Positions 6,598-12,911 of a DNA stretch of 12,911 bases are shown here, in pieces. Position 1 is the stretch's first letter. Each line of letters opens with the position of its first letter. This DNA is from an uncultured Lachnospiraceae bacterium. Its GTDB lineage: Bacteria > Bacillota > Clostridia > Lachnospirales > Lachnospiraceae. Made by a program: the position numbers and the translations under genes. Location: NCBI GenBank assembly GCA_937877165.1, contig CALEFO010000120.1, forward strand, positions 1 through 12,911. Reading direction: 5' to 3'. A model generated the notes under the pieces. That model made no database searches, was not told the DNA's origin, and saw only the letters and a program-made list of their open reading frames with translations.

Positions 6598-7773
6598 ATG
6601 AGCGAAGAAGAATTCGGCAGTTTTGCAAAAATGCCGCAGGCACCGACACTGGAGTTCGGAGCAGCTGCGGAAACAGACAAGGCCCTGGAAGAAGAAAAGA
6701 AGGCTGCGGAAGCACCTGCAGAGGAACAGAAAATTCCGGATCCGGAGGCGGTTCTGACGCCGGAGGAGAAGGAACAGGTCGAGGCTTTTGTGAAGCAGAT
6801 CGATCTGTCCAATACCAGTGGAATACTGAATTATGGAGTTGGCACGCAGAAGAAGCTTGCGGATTTCTCCCAGAAGGCCATTGACAATGTCCGGACCAAG
6901 GACATGGGCGAGGTCGGCAGCATGCTCTCCGGTCTGGTCAATGAGCTGAAGGAGTTCGATGTCTCGGAGGATGAAAAGGGCTTTACCGCATTTTTTAAGC
7001 GCAAGGCCAATAAGGTCGAGGCACTGAAGACGAAGTACGCCAAGGTGGAAGCCAACGTGCAGACCGTCAGTGACGAGCTGGAGAAGCATCAGGTCCAGCT
7101 TTTGAAGGATGCGGATCTGATGGACAAGATGTACGAGCTGAATCTGAGCTATTTTCATGAGCTGACGATGTACATCGCAGCCGGCAAGAAGAAGCTGGAA
7201 GAGGTGCGCGGCGGCGAGCTTGCAGAGCTCCAGAAGAAGGCGGAGCAGTCCGGGCTTCCGGAGGATGCGCAGAAGGCCAAGGATCTTGCGGAGCAGTGTG
7301 ACCGTTTTGAGAAGAAAATCTATGACCTCGAGCTGACGAGAACGGTGGCGATGCAGACCGCGCCGGAGATCCGGATGGTGCAGAATTCAGATACGGTGAT
7401 GGCCGAGAAGATTCAGTCCACGATTGTGAACACGATTCCCCTGTGGAAGAATCAGATGGTCATTGCAATCGGTCTGGAGCATGCCAATCAGGCAGCACGT
7501 GCGGAGCGCGAGGTCAATGACATGACCAATCAGCTTCTGCAGAAGAATGCGGCAGCCCTGAAGACGGCGACTGTGGAGACCGCGCGCGAATCTGAGCGCG
7601 GGATTGTGGATATTGAGACGCTGAAGTCTACCAACCAGACGCTGATTTCGGCCATGGATGAGATTCTGAAGATTCAGACGGAGGGGAAGGAGAAACGCCG
7701 CACCGCCGAGGGAGAACTGGCTCAGATTGAGAGCGAGCTCAAGCAGAAGCTTCTCGAGGCAGCCAGAAACTGA
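6598..7773 (+). CDS. telA: Toxic anion resistance protein, TelA family
   Basis: This 391-residue soluble, largely helical protein matches the TelA family, named for tellurite resistance and found widely in Firmicutes. It is often next to XpaC homologues and has links to envelope-active antimicrobial tolerance. Residues 1-60 are an acidic, Ala-rich lead. The conserved body starts near VEAFVKQIDLSNTSGILNYG and continues through coiled-coil helices, including the family block TVAMQTAPEIRMVQNSD and IPLWKNQMVIAIGLEHANQA. The ATG has AGGAGGGG three bases upstream. The gene follows the lysine-rich mini-protein by 21 bases and precedes a P-loop protein by 22, so the three probably form an operon. The exact function is not known for this family. 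The first codons hold a near-perfect inverted repeat (6616-6635) that resembles the leader hairpins. Confidence 0.88.
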   Translation: MSEEEFGSFAKMPQAPTLEFGAAAETDKALEEEKKAAEAPAEEQKIPDPEAVLTPEEKEQVEAFVKQIDLSNTSGILNYGVGTQKKLADFSQKAIDNVRTKDMGEVGSMLSGLVNELKEFDVSEDEKGFTAFFKRKANKVEALKTKYAKVEANVQTVSDELEKHQVQLLKDADLMDKMYELNLSYFHELTMYIAAGKKKLEEVRGGELAELQKKAEQSGLPEDAQKAKDLAEQCDRFEKKIYDLELTRTVAMQTAPEIRMVQNSDTVMAEKIQSTIVNTIPLWKNQMVIAIGLEHANQAARAEREVNDMTNQLLQKNAAALKTATVETARESERGIVDIETLKSTNQTLISAMDEILKIQTEGKEKRRTAEGELAQIESELKQKLLEAARN

Positions 7774-7795
7774 GGCTGCACGGAGGATTTGTCAT

Positions 7796-8329
7796 ATGGC
7801 AAGAGGCAGAGTCAGAATTTTTGTGGGAACCGGTCATGGGAAAACACCCGCGGCCATGGGACTTGCACTGATGAAGGCATCGGAAGGCGGTCATGCTGTG
7901 ATCATCCAGTTCTTCCGTGGAAGAGGCCTTTCGGATTCGGAATTCAACAAAAAGCTGGAACCGGAAATCAAGCTGTTTCGCTTCGAGAAGTCGGACATTC
8001 CCTGGGCGAAGATGAGTGAGGAAGAGCGCAGCATTGAGGCAGCCAACATCCGGAATGGTCTGAACTACGCGAGAAAAGTTCTGGATACCGGGGAGAGCGA
8101 TCTTCTTGTGATGGACGATGTTCTTGGGCTGATCGACAACGGAATCATTACCTTTGAAGAGATGGGAGAGCTTCTGGAGCACCGCGAGGATACGGACGTG
8201 GTGCTGACGGGAACGCGGATGGATGATGGGCTCTGCTGTTTCGCGGATGAGATTCAGGAGATCACGGAGAGCGCATTCCGTTGCTTTTCGGAGGATACGA
8301 GGCAGAACCCGGGAAAGGAAGAGCAGTAG
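7796..8329 (+). CDS. CobO/BtuR-type cob(I)alamin adenosyltransferase-like P-loop protein
   Basis: This 177-residue protein resembles the CobA/CobO/BtuR family, which adenosylates the cobalt of corrinoids using ATP. The deviant family P-loop appears as VGTGHGKTPAAMG at residues 10-22, where family members typically read GNGKGKTTAAFG. The Lys and Thr are kept, but the second Thr is Pro. The Walker B-like stretch LLVMDDVLGLIDNGII and the C-terminal VVLTGTRMDD correspond to the family's LDE and LTGR segments. The start is the ATG at 7796 after CGGAGG; an upstream frame extension overlaps telA and lacks a site. No corrinoid genes are nearby, and the context is telA, so a true corrinoid role is uncertain. 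It could be an ATPase that has taken another role. Confidence 0.72.
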   Translation: MARGRVRIFVGTGHGKTPAAMGLALMKASEGGHAVIIQFFRGRGLSDSEFNKKLEPEIKLFRFEKSDIPWAKMSEEERSIEAANIRNGLNYARKVLDTGESDLLVMDDVLGLIDNGIITFEEMGELLEHREDTDVVLTGTRMDDGLCCFADEIQEITESAFRCFSEDTRQNPGKEEQ

Positions 8330-8330
8330 A

Positions 8331-8409
8331 CTCCGGGGGTACAGCTTCCGGAGAAAACAGTAAATTCTGCAGGTGCACAGGCACCTGCGTGGTCGCTGCG
8401 AAGGGCAGC
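8331..8409 (+). promoter_or_regulatory. Structured leader with three hairpins upstream of dapA
   Basis: Three stems occur in order: CTCCGG (8331-8336) with CCGGAG (8348-8353); GCAGGTGC (8369-8376) with GCACCTGC (8381-8388), loop ACAG; and GCTGC (8395-8399) with GCAGC (8405-8409). The last one abuts the AGGAGG ribosome site. No T-run follows any stem, and this stretch is too short for a standard lysine riboswitch. It echoes the hairpin-then-Shine-Dalgarno layout at 6383 and 9369 without sharing their sequence. Confidence 0.45.
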
Positions 8410-8423
8410 AGGAGGAAGAGAAT

Positions 8424-9317
8424 ATGTCAGTATTTACAGGATCGGCCGTGGCGATTGTCACGCCATTTCACGATGACGCGGAGCAGACCATCAACTATGA
8501 CGCATTTGCGAAGTTCATCGATTTTCAGATTGCAAACGGGACGGACGCTATCGTAGTCTGCGGGTCCACGGGAGAGTCTGCAACGATGACGGAGGAAGAG
8601 CATCTGGAGGCATGCCGTTTTGTTGTGGACTATGTGAAGCACCGGGTACCGGTAATTGCGGGAACCGGTTCGAACTGCACGAAGACGGCGGCGAACCTGA
8701 CGGAAGCAGTCCGCGGATACGGCGCGGATGCGGCTCTTGTCATCACTCCCTACTATAACAAGGGAACGCAGGAGGGCATGTATCAGCATTTCAGGGCGGT
8801 CGCGGAGGCCGGAAAGGGAATGCCGGTACTGATGTACAACGTTCCTTCCCGTACCGGCGTGAACCTTCTTCCGGAAACGGTCGCAAGACTGGTCCGGGAG
8901 GTGCCGGGCATTGTCGGAATCAAGGAAGCCTGCGGGGATCTCAGTCAGATCGTGAAGCTGATGGCGTTGACGGACGGCAACATCGAGCTGTATTCCGGAA
9001 ACGATGATCAGACGGTTCCGATTATGGCAGTGGGAGGCCTCGGCGTGATTTCGGTCGTGGCGAATGTGGCACCGCAGGAGATGCATGACCTGTGCGCGGC
9101 TTTTGTGGCAGGTGATTTTGCCAAGGCGAGAAGACTTCAGTTTGAAACGGAAGAGCTCTTTGAGTGCCTCTTCTCGGAGGTTAATCCGATTCCGGTCAAG
9201 AAGGCCGTGAATCTGCTCGGATTTGAAGCGGGACCGCTTCGCCTTCCTCTGACGGAAATGACTCCTGCCAAGGCAGAGAAGATGAAGGAAGCCATGAAGA
9301 AGCTTGGGATTCTGTAA
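8424..9317 (+). CDS. dapA: 4-hydroxy-tetrahydrodipicolinate synthase
   Basis: This 297-residue TIM-barrel aldolase condenses pyruvate with aspartate semialdehyde, the committed step to diaminopimelate and lysine. The Schiff-base lysine is K167 in GIVGIKEACGD. Y138 in MYNVPSRTG corresponds to the catalytic Tyr133 of E. coli DapA. CGSTGESAT at 46-54 matches the GTTGESAT motif, with Ser48 where E. coli has Thr44. ITPYYNKGTQEG supplies the second active-site tyrosine region. Length is normal. The ATG follows GGAGGAAG with a good spacer; a longer frame from 8373 runs through the hairpin leader and is not needed. dapB lies 130 bases downstream, giving two successive steps of the same pathway. Confidence 0.96.
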   Translation: MSVFTGSAVAIVTPFHDDAEQTINYDAFAKFIDFQIANGTDAIVVCGSTGESATMTEEEHLEACRFVVDYVKHRVPVIAGTGSNCTKTAANLTEAVRGYGADAALVITPYYNKGTQEGMYQHFRAVAEAGKGMPVLMYNVPSRTGVNLLPETVARLVREVPGIVGIKEACGDLSQIVKLMALTDGNIELYSGNDDQTVPIMAVGGLGVISVVANVAPQEMHDLCAAFVAGDFAKARRLQFETEELFECLFSEVNPIPVKKAVNLLGFEAGPLRLPLTEMTPAKAEKMKEAMKKLGIL

Positions 9318-9359
9318 GGATTTTTTGAAATGTCTTCCGGAATCCGCCGGTGCGGGACC

Positions 9360-9432
9360 ACGTTCAAGCGGCAGCATCGGTGCTGATGCACCGGCTGCCG
9401 CATTCGGCGAAATCGCTTTTGCGAATTTTGCC
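9360..9432 (+). promoter_or_regulatory. Double-hairpin 5' leader, copy 3, upstream of dapB
   Basis: Bases 9360-9386 match 1112-1138 at 24 of 27 positions. Within the region, hairpin one (9369-9400) pairs CGGCAGC with GCTGCCG and, past an AT bulge, CGGTGC with GCACCG around TGAT. GCATTC (9400-9405) leads into hairpin two (9406-9432), with outer stem GGCGAAAT/ATTTTGCC containing one G-U pair, and an inner CGC/GCG stem around TTTT. The Shine-Dalgarno AGGGAGG begins two bases after it. The layout is that of the leader at 6383-6449. It may control dapB, hisA or both. Confidence 0.6.
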
Positions 9433-9447
9433 CAGGGAGGTATAGAT

Positions 9448-10203
9448 ATGGTAAGAATTCTGATGCACGGCTGCTGCGGCCGGATGGGACACATGATCAC
9501 GGAGCTGGCAGAAAAGGACGAGACGGTGAAGATTGTCGCCGGAGTGGATGCAAGAGGCGAGGCGTATGCGGATTATCCCGTGTATCACAGCCTGGAGGAG
9601 GTGCAGGAAGAGGCGGATGCCGTTATTGATTTTTCGAATGCTGGTGCGGTGGATCAACTTCTTGACTGGTGTGGAGAGAAGAATCTGCCGGTTGCCGTCT
9701 GCACGACCGGTCTTTCTGATGCGCAGATGGAGAAGCTTCGCAAAACCGCGGAGAAGACGGCAGTTCTCAAATCTGCGAACATGTCGATCGGCATCAATCT
9801 CCTTCTGAATATTCTGAAGGAGGCTGCGCCGAAGCTTGCTGCGGCGGGCTTTGACTGTGAGATCGTGGAGAAGCATCACAACCAGAAGCTGGATGCGCCG
9901 AGCGGCACCGCCCTGGCGCTTGCCGATGCGGTCAACGATTCGCTGGAAGAGAAGTGTGATTATGTCTATGACCGGAGCGGGCGCAGAGAGAAGCGGCCGA
10001 AGAACGAGATCGGAATCAGCTCCGTCCGCGCAGGCTCCATTGTGGGGGATCACGATGTGATTTTTGCCGGGCAGGATGAGGTGATTACGTTCTCACACAT
10101 GGCTTACAGCCGTGCCATTTTCGGGAAAGGCGCGATCGCGGCGGCGAAGTACCTGGCAGGAAAAGAAGCCGGGCTTTATGATATGCAGGATGTACTGGCA
10201 TGA
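9448..10203 (+). CDS. dapB: 4-hydroxy-tetrahydrodipicolinate reductase
   Basis: This 251-residue enzyme reduces the DapA product with NAD(P)H in the diaminopimelate/lysine pathway. The N-terminal Rossmann nucleotide motif is GCCGRMG at residues 8-14. The catalytic and substrate-binding stretch EKHHNQKLDAPSGTALA has H143, H144 and K147, matching H159, H160 and K163 of E. coli DapB. SVRAGSIVGDHDVIFAG and FSHMAYSR are further family blocks. The protein is slightly shorter than E. coli DapB, as is common in Gram-positive bacteria. AGGGAGG lies seven bases before the chosen ATG. The frame is open back to 9304, but that part reads through the repeat leader and is not family-like. The stop overlaps the next start by four bases (ATGA), so hisA is translationally coupled. 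Confidence 0.96.
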   Translation: MVRILMHGCCGRMGHMITELAEKDETVKIVAGVDARGEAYADYPVYHSLEEVQEEADAVIDFSNAGAVDQLLDWCGEKNLPVAVCTTGLSDAQMEKLRKTAEKTAVLKSANMSIGINLLLNILKEAAPKLAAAGFDCEIVEKHHNQKLDAPSGTALALADAVNDSLEEKCDYVYDRSGRREKRPKNEIGISSVRAGSIVGDHDVIFAGQDEVITFSHMAYSRAIFGKGAIAAAKYLAGKEAGLYDMQDVLA

Positions 10204-10994
10204 GAATCCGCCCCTGTATTGACATTCATGACGGCAAGGTGAAGCAGATTGTAGGAAGCTCCCTGCAGGACGGAGCCTCGTACCGTGAAAATTTTGTGGC
10301 GGCCAGGGATGCGGATTTTTATGCTTCGGTTTACCGGAAAGAGCAGCTTCCCGGCGGACACATTATCCTGCTGAATTCCGTAAGGGATGAGAGCGCCTAC
10401 GCGGCAGACAAAAGGCAGGCGATGCTGGCTCTGAAGGCATATCCGGGAGGCATGCAGATGGGGGGAGGCATCACGCCAGGGACTGCGGATGAGTTTCTCC
10501 AGGCGGGAGCCTCGCACGTCATTGTGACGAGCTATGTCTTCCGGGATGGAAATCTGGACCGCACTCACCTGGATGAAATGGTTCGTGCGGCGGGAAAAAA
10601 TCATCTGGTACTGGACCTTTCCTGCAGAAGGCAGGAAAACGGCTCCTATGTGGTTGTGACGGATCGCTGGCAGAAATTGACTAATATGGTCATTACTGCA
10701 GATACGCTGGATTTCCTTGCGGAGTTCTGCGATGAATTTCTGATTCACGCCGCGGATGTGGAAGGAAAGAGGGCTGGTGTCGAGGACAGGCTGGCGGAGC
10801 TTCTCGGAGACTGGCAGCAAAAGAGCGGATTTCCGGTGACCTATGCGGGAGGCGTGCATGCCGTTTCGGATCTTCGGAAAATCGCCGTGCTGTCCGGAGG
10901 ACGGATGGATGTGACGGTTGGAAGCGCCCTGGATCTCTTTGGAGGGAATCTCTCTCTGGGGGAGCTGAAGAAAGCAGCCAAGGTTCATCCATAA
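10200..10994 (+). CDS. hisA: Eukaryotic-type ProFAR isomerase (HisA/His6-like)
   Basis: This 264-residue TIM barrel catalyses the Amadori isomerisation of ProFAR to PRFAR in histidine synthesis. The sequence follows the yeast His6 (eukaryotic-type HisA) pattern rather than the usual bacterial one. RPCIDIHDGKVKQIVG at the N-terminus, VLDLSCRRQENGSYVV, DEFLIHAADVEGKRAG and SALDLFGGNL all have close counterparts in His6. The acid/base aspartates are D8 and D139, as expected for the fold. The GGGI phosphate loop is present near residue 90. The start codon lies inside the dapB stop (ATGA overlap). No other histidine genes are in the window, so it is detached from any his operon seen here. A terminator follows within 15 bases of the stop. 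Confidence 0.9.
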   Translation: MRIRPCIDIHDGKVKQIVGSSLQDGASYRENFVAARDADFYASVYRKEQLPGGHIILLNSVRDESAYAADKRQAMLALKAYPGGMQMGGGITPGTADEFLQAGASHVIVTSYVFRDGNLDRTHLDEMVRAAGKNHLVLDLSCRRQENGSYVVVTDRWQKLTNMVITADTLDFLAEFCDEFLIHAADVEGKRAGVEDRLAELLGDWQQKSGFPVTYAGGVHAVSDLRKIAVLSGGRMDVTVGSALDLFGGNLSLGELKKAAKVHP

Positions 10995-11006
10995 GTGGTG
11001 CACAAC

Positions 11007-11036
11007 AAAAGGGACATCCGATCGGATGTCCCTTTT
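11007..11036. terminator. Symmetrical intrinsic terminator after hisA
   Basis: AAAAGGGACATCCGAT followed by its exact complement forms a fully palindromic 30-base sequence, with about 13 possible pairs and a minimal loop. The right arm ends in TTTT. Because it is symmetrical with A- and T-runs on both sides, it could also stop minus-strand transcription coming from the cold-shock gene. Confidence 0.85.
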
Positions 11037-11140
11037 GCTACTAATCAGCTCATTTACATATTGCACTATAACTCAAATCAAATATATTTAAGAAAAGGCA
11101 TTCTGTTCTTGATCTATTAGTGACCTGTCACGCAGCCCAA

Positions 11141-11344
11141 TTAGTTAAGCTTGGTTACGTTAACGGCCTGCGGTCCCTTCTGACCCTGGATTACGTCATA
11201 CTCAACTTCCTCGCCCTCATCGAGAGACTTGAAGCCTTCCATGTTCAGTCCGGAATAATGTACGAATACATCGTTTCCCTCAGAATCGGAAATGAAGCCG
11301 TAGCCCTTCTGGTTGTTGAACCACTTAACAGTACCCTTGTTCAT
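11141..11344 (-). CDS. Cold-shock protein, CspA family
   Basis: This 67-residue single cold-shock domain binds single-stranded RNA and DNA and acts as an RNA chaperone. RNP1 is KGYGFI at residues 13-18 and RNP2 is VFVHY at 26-30; the aromatic residues W8, F9, Y15, F17, F27 and H29 form the binding face. Length is exactly typical. On the minus strand the ATG is preceded by GGAGGT at a suitable distance. No strong terminator is seen directly after it, and the symmetrical terminator at 11007-11036 may serve. Base composition is more AT-rich around this gene than in its neighbours, which is usual for csp loci with long leaders. Which csp paralogue it is cannot be told. Confidence 0.96.
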   Translation of the reverse strand: MNKGTVKWFNNQKGYGFISDSEGNDVFVHYSGLNMEGFKSLDEGEEVEYDVIQGQKGPQAVNVTKLN

Positions 11345-11385
11345 TCTAAACTACCTCCGCTGAATGAAAATAAATAATATGCAGC

Positions 11386-11401
11386 TATGAGTACCCTCAT
11401 A
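11386..11401 (-). promoter_or_regulatory. Small inverted repeat in the cold-shock gene leader
   Basis: TATGAG (11386-11391) and CTCATA (11396-11401) form a 6-bp stem with a 4-nt loop, about 40 bases upstream of the csp start. The surrounding 11345-11440 stretch is AT-rich. A TATTAT on the minus strand just downstream may be a -10 box, but no convincing -35 was found. Confidence 0.3.
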
Positions 11402-11442
11402 ACGAAATTTACCTTATCACAGTGAAATGGAAAAGTAAAGGC

Positions 11443-11461
11443 CAAAGAACCGGAGTCTTTG
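11443..11461 (-). terminator. Weak candidate terminator after the YfhO-family gene
   Basis: CAAAGA (11443-11448) pairs with TCTTTG (11456-11461) around a 7-nt loop. On the minus strand the sequence following is T-rich. The stem is short and AT-rich, so the call is weak. It lies between the YfhO stop and the cold-shock gene. Confidence 0.3.
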
Positions 11462-11499
11462 CATAGGATCCGCCCAAGAACCTGTGTTTTCACATAAGC

Positions 11500-12911
11500 T
11501 TATAAGACCTCAGAACGGCGTCTGCGGCCCGGCAGCAGAGCAAGCAGAAGGATCAGAACGAGTGCTGTAAGGCTGAGCACGCAGGAGGCGAAAAAGCCGT
11601 AGGGAACATAGGTGAACGTGATGGTATGCGTCCCCGCAGGTACGTCCACAGCCATCAGACCGTAATCAGCCTTTACGATCTCTGCGGCCTGCCCGTCCAC
11701 CGTGGCCGTCCATCCCTTCTCATAAGGGAAGGAGAAGAACACAAGGTTTTCACGGTCCAGACTGGTCCTTGCAGTGAATCCGCTTTTTGAGGTTTCAAAG
11801 GATGTGCAGGCGGTGGCGGCACGTTTTTTACATTCTGTGAAATAGGCATCCGTGGAGAGATTTCCCCCTGCAAGGCTTGTGTCCTGTTGCTCAAAAAGGG
11901 CCCCGTATTTTTCCGCGTCTTCATCGGAGAGAATGAGATCGCGGACGAGAACGCGGTCCGCTGCGGTCTTATCCTGATCCAACAGAAGCGAATACGTGTC
12001 CTGTGTCATGAAACGGTCGAAGGTGAAGCCGATGGGGATGAAGTACTGGTTTTCATAGATGCTGTAGCCGTCGGATTCGCCAATTTTGCGGTAGCCGAGG
12101 AGCCCCCCTTCCTTCGTGTAGCTCTTGTCGGAGTGAACGAGCTGGTTCTCCAGATAGTAGTGAGCGGACAAAATGGCCCGCGCACCGTTATGAGTGAAGT
12201 TCAGCTTGGAATCTACGGTGCGGCCCGGTCCGATTCCCTGGTAAAAATCGAAGATGCCGGAGGAAACCGTGCTCTCGAAGCAGTGAATGGTGGGATATCC
12301 CCAGACCATTTCGTAGTTGGTGGATGTTCCGTCGGTCTCGATGCGCTCGAAGGCGGCGTCTCCGTAGCCAGGGATTTCGGGGCGTTGATCCAGAAGCTGC
12401 TGCCGCCATTTTACCGCGCCGCCCTGCGCGATGAGGGAGCTCCCGTTGAGTAGAACGCCCATCTGTGTGAGAAGACACGAGACGATGACAAGTCCTACTG
12501 CTGTGCGGGTGACAAGGCCGTGACTTGCCCTCTCACTGGCGGCAGGATGCTTTCCTGTAAATTCTACGCCGCGTACGATGATAAGCAGAAGCGGGAGCAT
12601 GGCGGCGGTGAAGACTGCCTCCGTCAGGAAAAGCTCCGGATACTCCATGATCTGCAGGAAGGAGATGGCGCCTGCCTCTCCATCGGAGGAGGCTGTGGGA
12701 AGAAACGCGCACAGAAGGAGGAGTGCGTTGGCAAGAAATACCATGCCGGTGCCGTACGCCAGATTTTTCCGGTCCGCATCCTCAAGCTCACGGACGGTCA
12801 CGAGGCTGATCATCAGAATCGGCATGTAGAACCAGCGTGCGTAATACTCTTCGTTAAAAAGAGCAAACGCGGAGTTCAGAACCGGCACGAAGGCGATGAC
12901 GAGGCAGGTAA
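11500..12911 (-). CDS. YfhO-family membrane protein, C-terminal part (partial)
   Basis: The frame is open to the right edge, so about 470 C-terminal residues of a protein usually near 850 are seen; the start lies beyond the window. YfhO proteins are large multi-spanning membrane proteins with a GT-C-like topology. In Gram-positive bacteria they are tied to glycosylation of lipoteichoic acid or other surface polymers. Visible features are NEEYYARWFYMPILM near the left of the segment, several membrane helices, a long extracellular domain with ENQYFIPIGFTFDRFMTQD, and the near-C-terminal FFSFPYEKGWTATVDGQ and VPAGTHTITFTYVPYGF. A last helix and a basic tail (PGRRRRSE) follow. A GTG at 12886-12888 could be misread as a start, but hydrophobic codons continue upstream of it. 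The glycan involved cannot be inferred. Confidence 0.88.
   Translation of the reverse strand, partial: TCLVIAFVPVLNSAFALFNEEYYARWFYMPILMISLVTVRELEDADRKNLAYGTGMVFLANALLLLCAFLPTASSDGEAGAISFLQIMEYPELFLTEAVFTAAMLPLLLIIVRGVEFTGKHPAASERASHGLVTRTAVGLVIVSCLLTQMGVLLNGSSLIAQGGAVKWRQQLLDQRPEIPGYGDAAFERIETDGTSTNYEMVWGYPTIHCFESTVSSGIFDFYQGIGPGRTVDSKLNFTHNGARAILSAHYYLENQLVHSDKSYTKEGGLLGYRKIGESDGYSIYENQYFIPIGFTFDRFMTQDTYSLLLDQDKTAADRVLVRDLILSDEDAEKYGALFEQQDTSLAGGNLSTDAYFTECKKRAATACTSFETSKSGFTARTSLDRENLVFFSFPYEKGWTATVDGQAAEIVKADYGLMAVDVPAGTHTITFTYVPYGFFASCVLSLTALVLILLLALLPGRRRRSEVL

Noticed and set aside
6031..7158. 375-residue minus-strand open frame opposite telA and the MATE start
   Set aside because: It crosses two real genes, the promoter region and the mini-protein, and has no domain.
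8330..8423. Lysine riboswitch upstream of dapA
   Set aside because: The gap is under 100 bases, too short for the known lysine riboswitch, and its conserved core was not seen.
9304..9447. N-terminal extension of dapB
   Set aside because: The frame is open through the repeat leader, but a strong ribosome site and the family's normal N-terminus (MVRILMHGCCGRMG) place the start at 9448.
8427..9500. 357-residue minus-strand open frame opposite dapA
   Set aside because: It is antisense to a gene with a complete active site and has no recognisable domain.
12886..12888. GTG as the start of the YfhO-family gene
   Set aside because: Codons upstream to the window edge stay open and read as membrane helix, and the protein would be about half the family length.

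Overview
The window looks like chromosomal DNA of an anaerobic Firmicute, probably Clostridia and close to Lachnospiraceae. The grounds are a QueH-type queuosine enzyme, an XpaC/TelA pair, a eukaryotic-type HisA, a YfhO membrane protein and strong AGGAGG-type ribosome binding sites. The placement is an inference, not a computed assignment. Codons are moderately GC-rich throughout, and no phage, transposase or CRISPR features are visible.

Layout, left to right. The 3' end of carB (carbamoyl phosphate synthase large chain) overlaps queH by one base. A junction with a large inverted repeat leads to argS. Next comes an XpaC-like membrane protein gene that ends at a bidirectional terminator. A MATE efflux gene lies on the opposite strand. 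A promoter-like TATAAT and a structured leader then precede a 36-residue lysine-rich mini-protein, telA and an orphan CobO/BtuR-type P-loop protein. Lysine/diaminopimelate genes dapA and dapB follow, with an eukaryotic-type hisA overlapping the end of dapB. A symmetrical terminator closes this run. On the minus strand are a cold-shock protein gene and the C-terminal part of a YfhO-family membrane protein that runs off the right edge.

How the genes relate. Translation, nucleotide precursor supply, tRNA modification and lysine/histidine biosynthesis dominate. XpaC and TelA homologues are usually adjacent; here they are separated by the divergently oriented MATE gene. The segment carrying that gene lies between two direct copies of a small hairpin element.

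The most unusual signal is non-coding. A 27-nt hairpin preceded by GCATTC occurs three times (4774-4806, 6417-6449, 9400-9432). A stem pair changes G-C to G-U to A-U between copies. Two copies sit immediately upstream of the ribosome binding sites of the mini-protein gene and dapB. The third sits downstream of xpaC, next to a relic-like Shine-Dalgarno and no start codon. The dapB leader also shares a 27-nt block (24 identical) with the queH-argS junction. This suggests a dispersed, structured 5'-leader element, possibly regulatory or mobile. Two further long hairpins mark queH: a 13-bp perfect stem inside its coding region and a 15-bp perfect stem spanning its stop codon.
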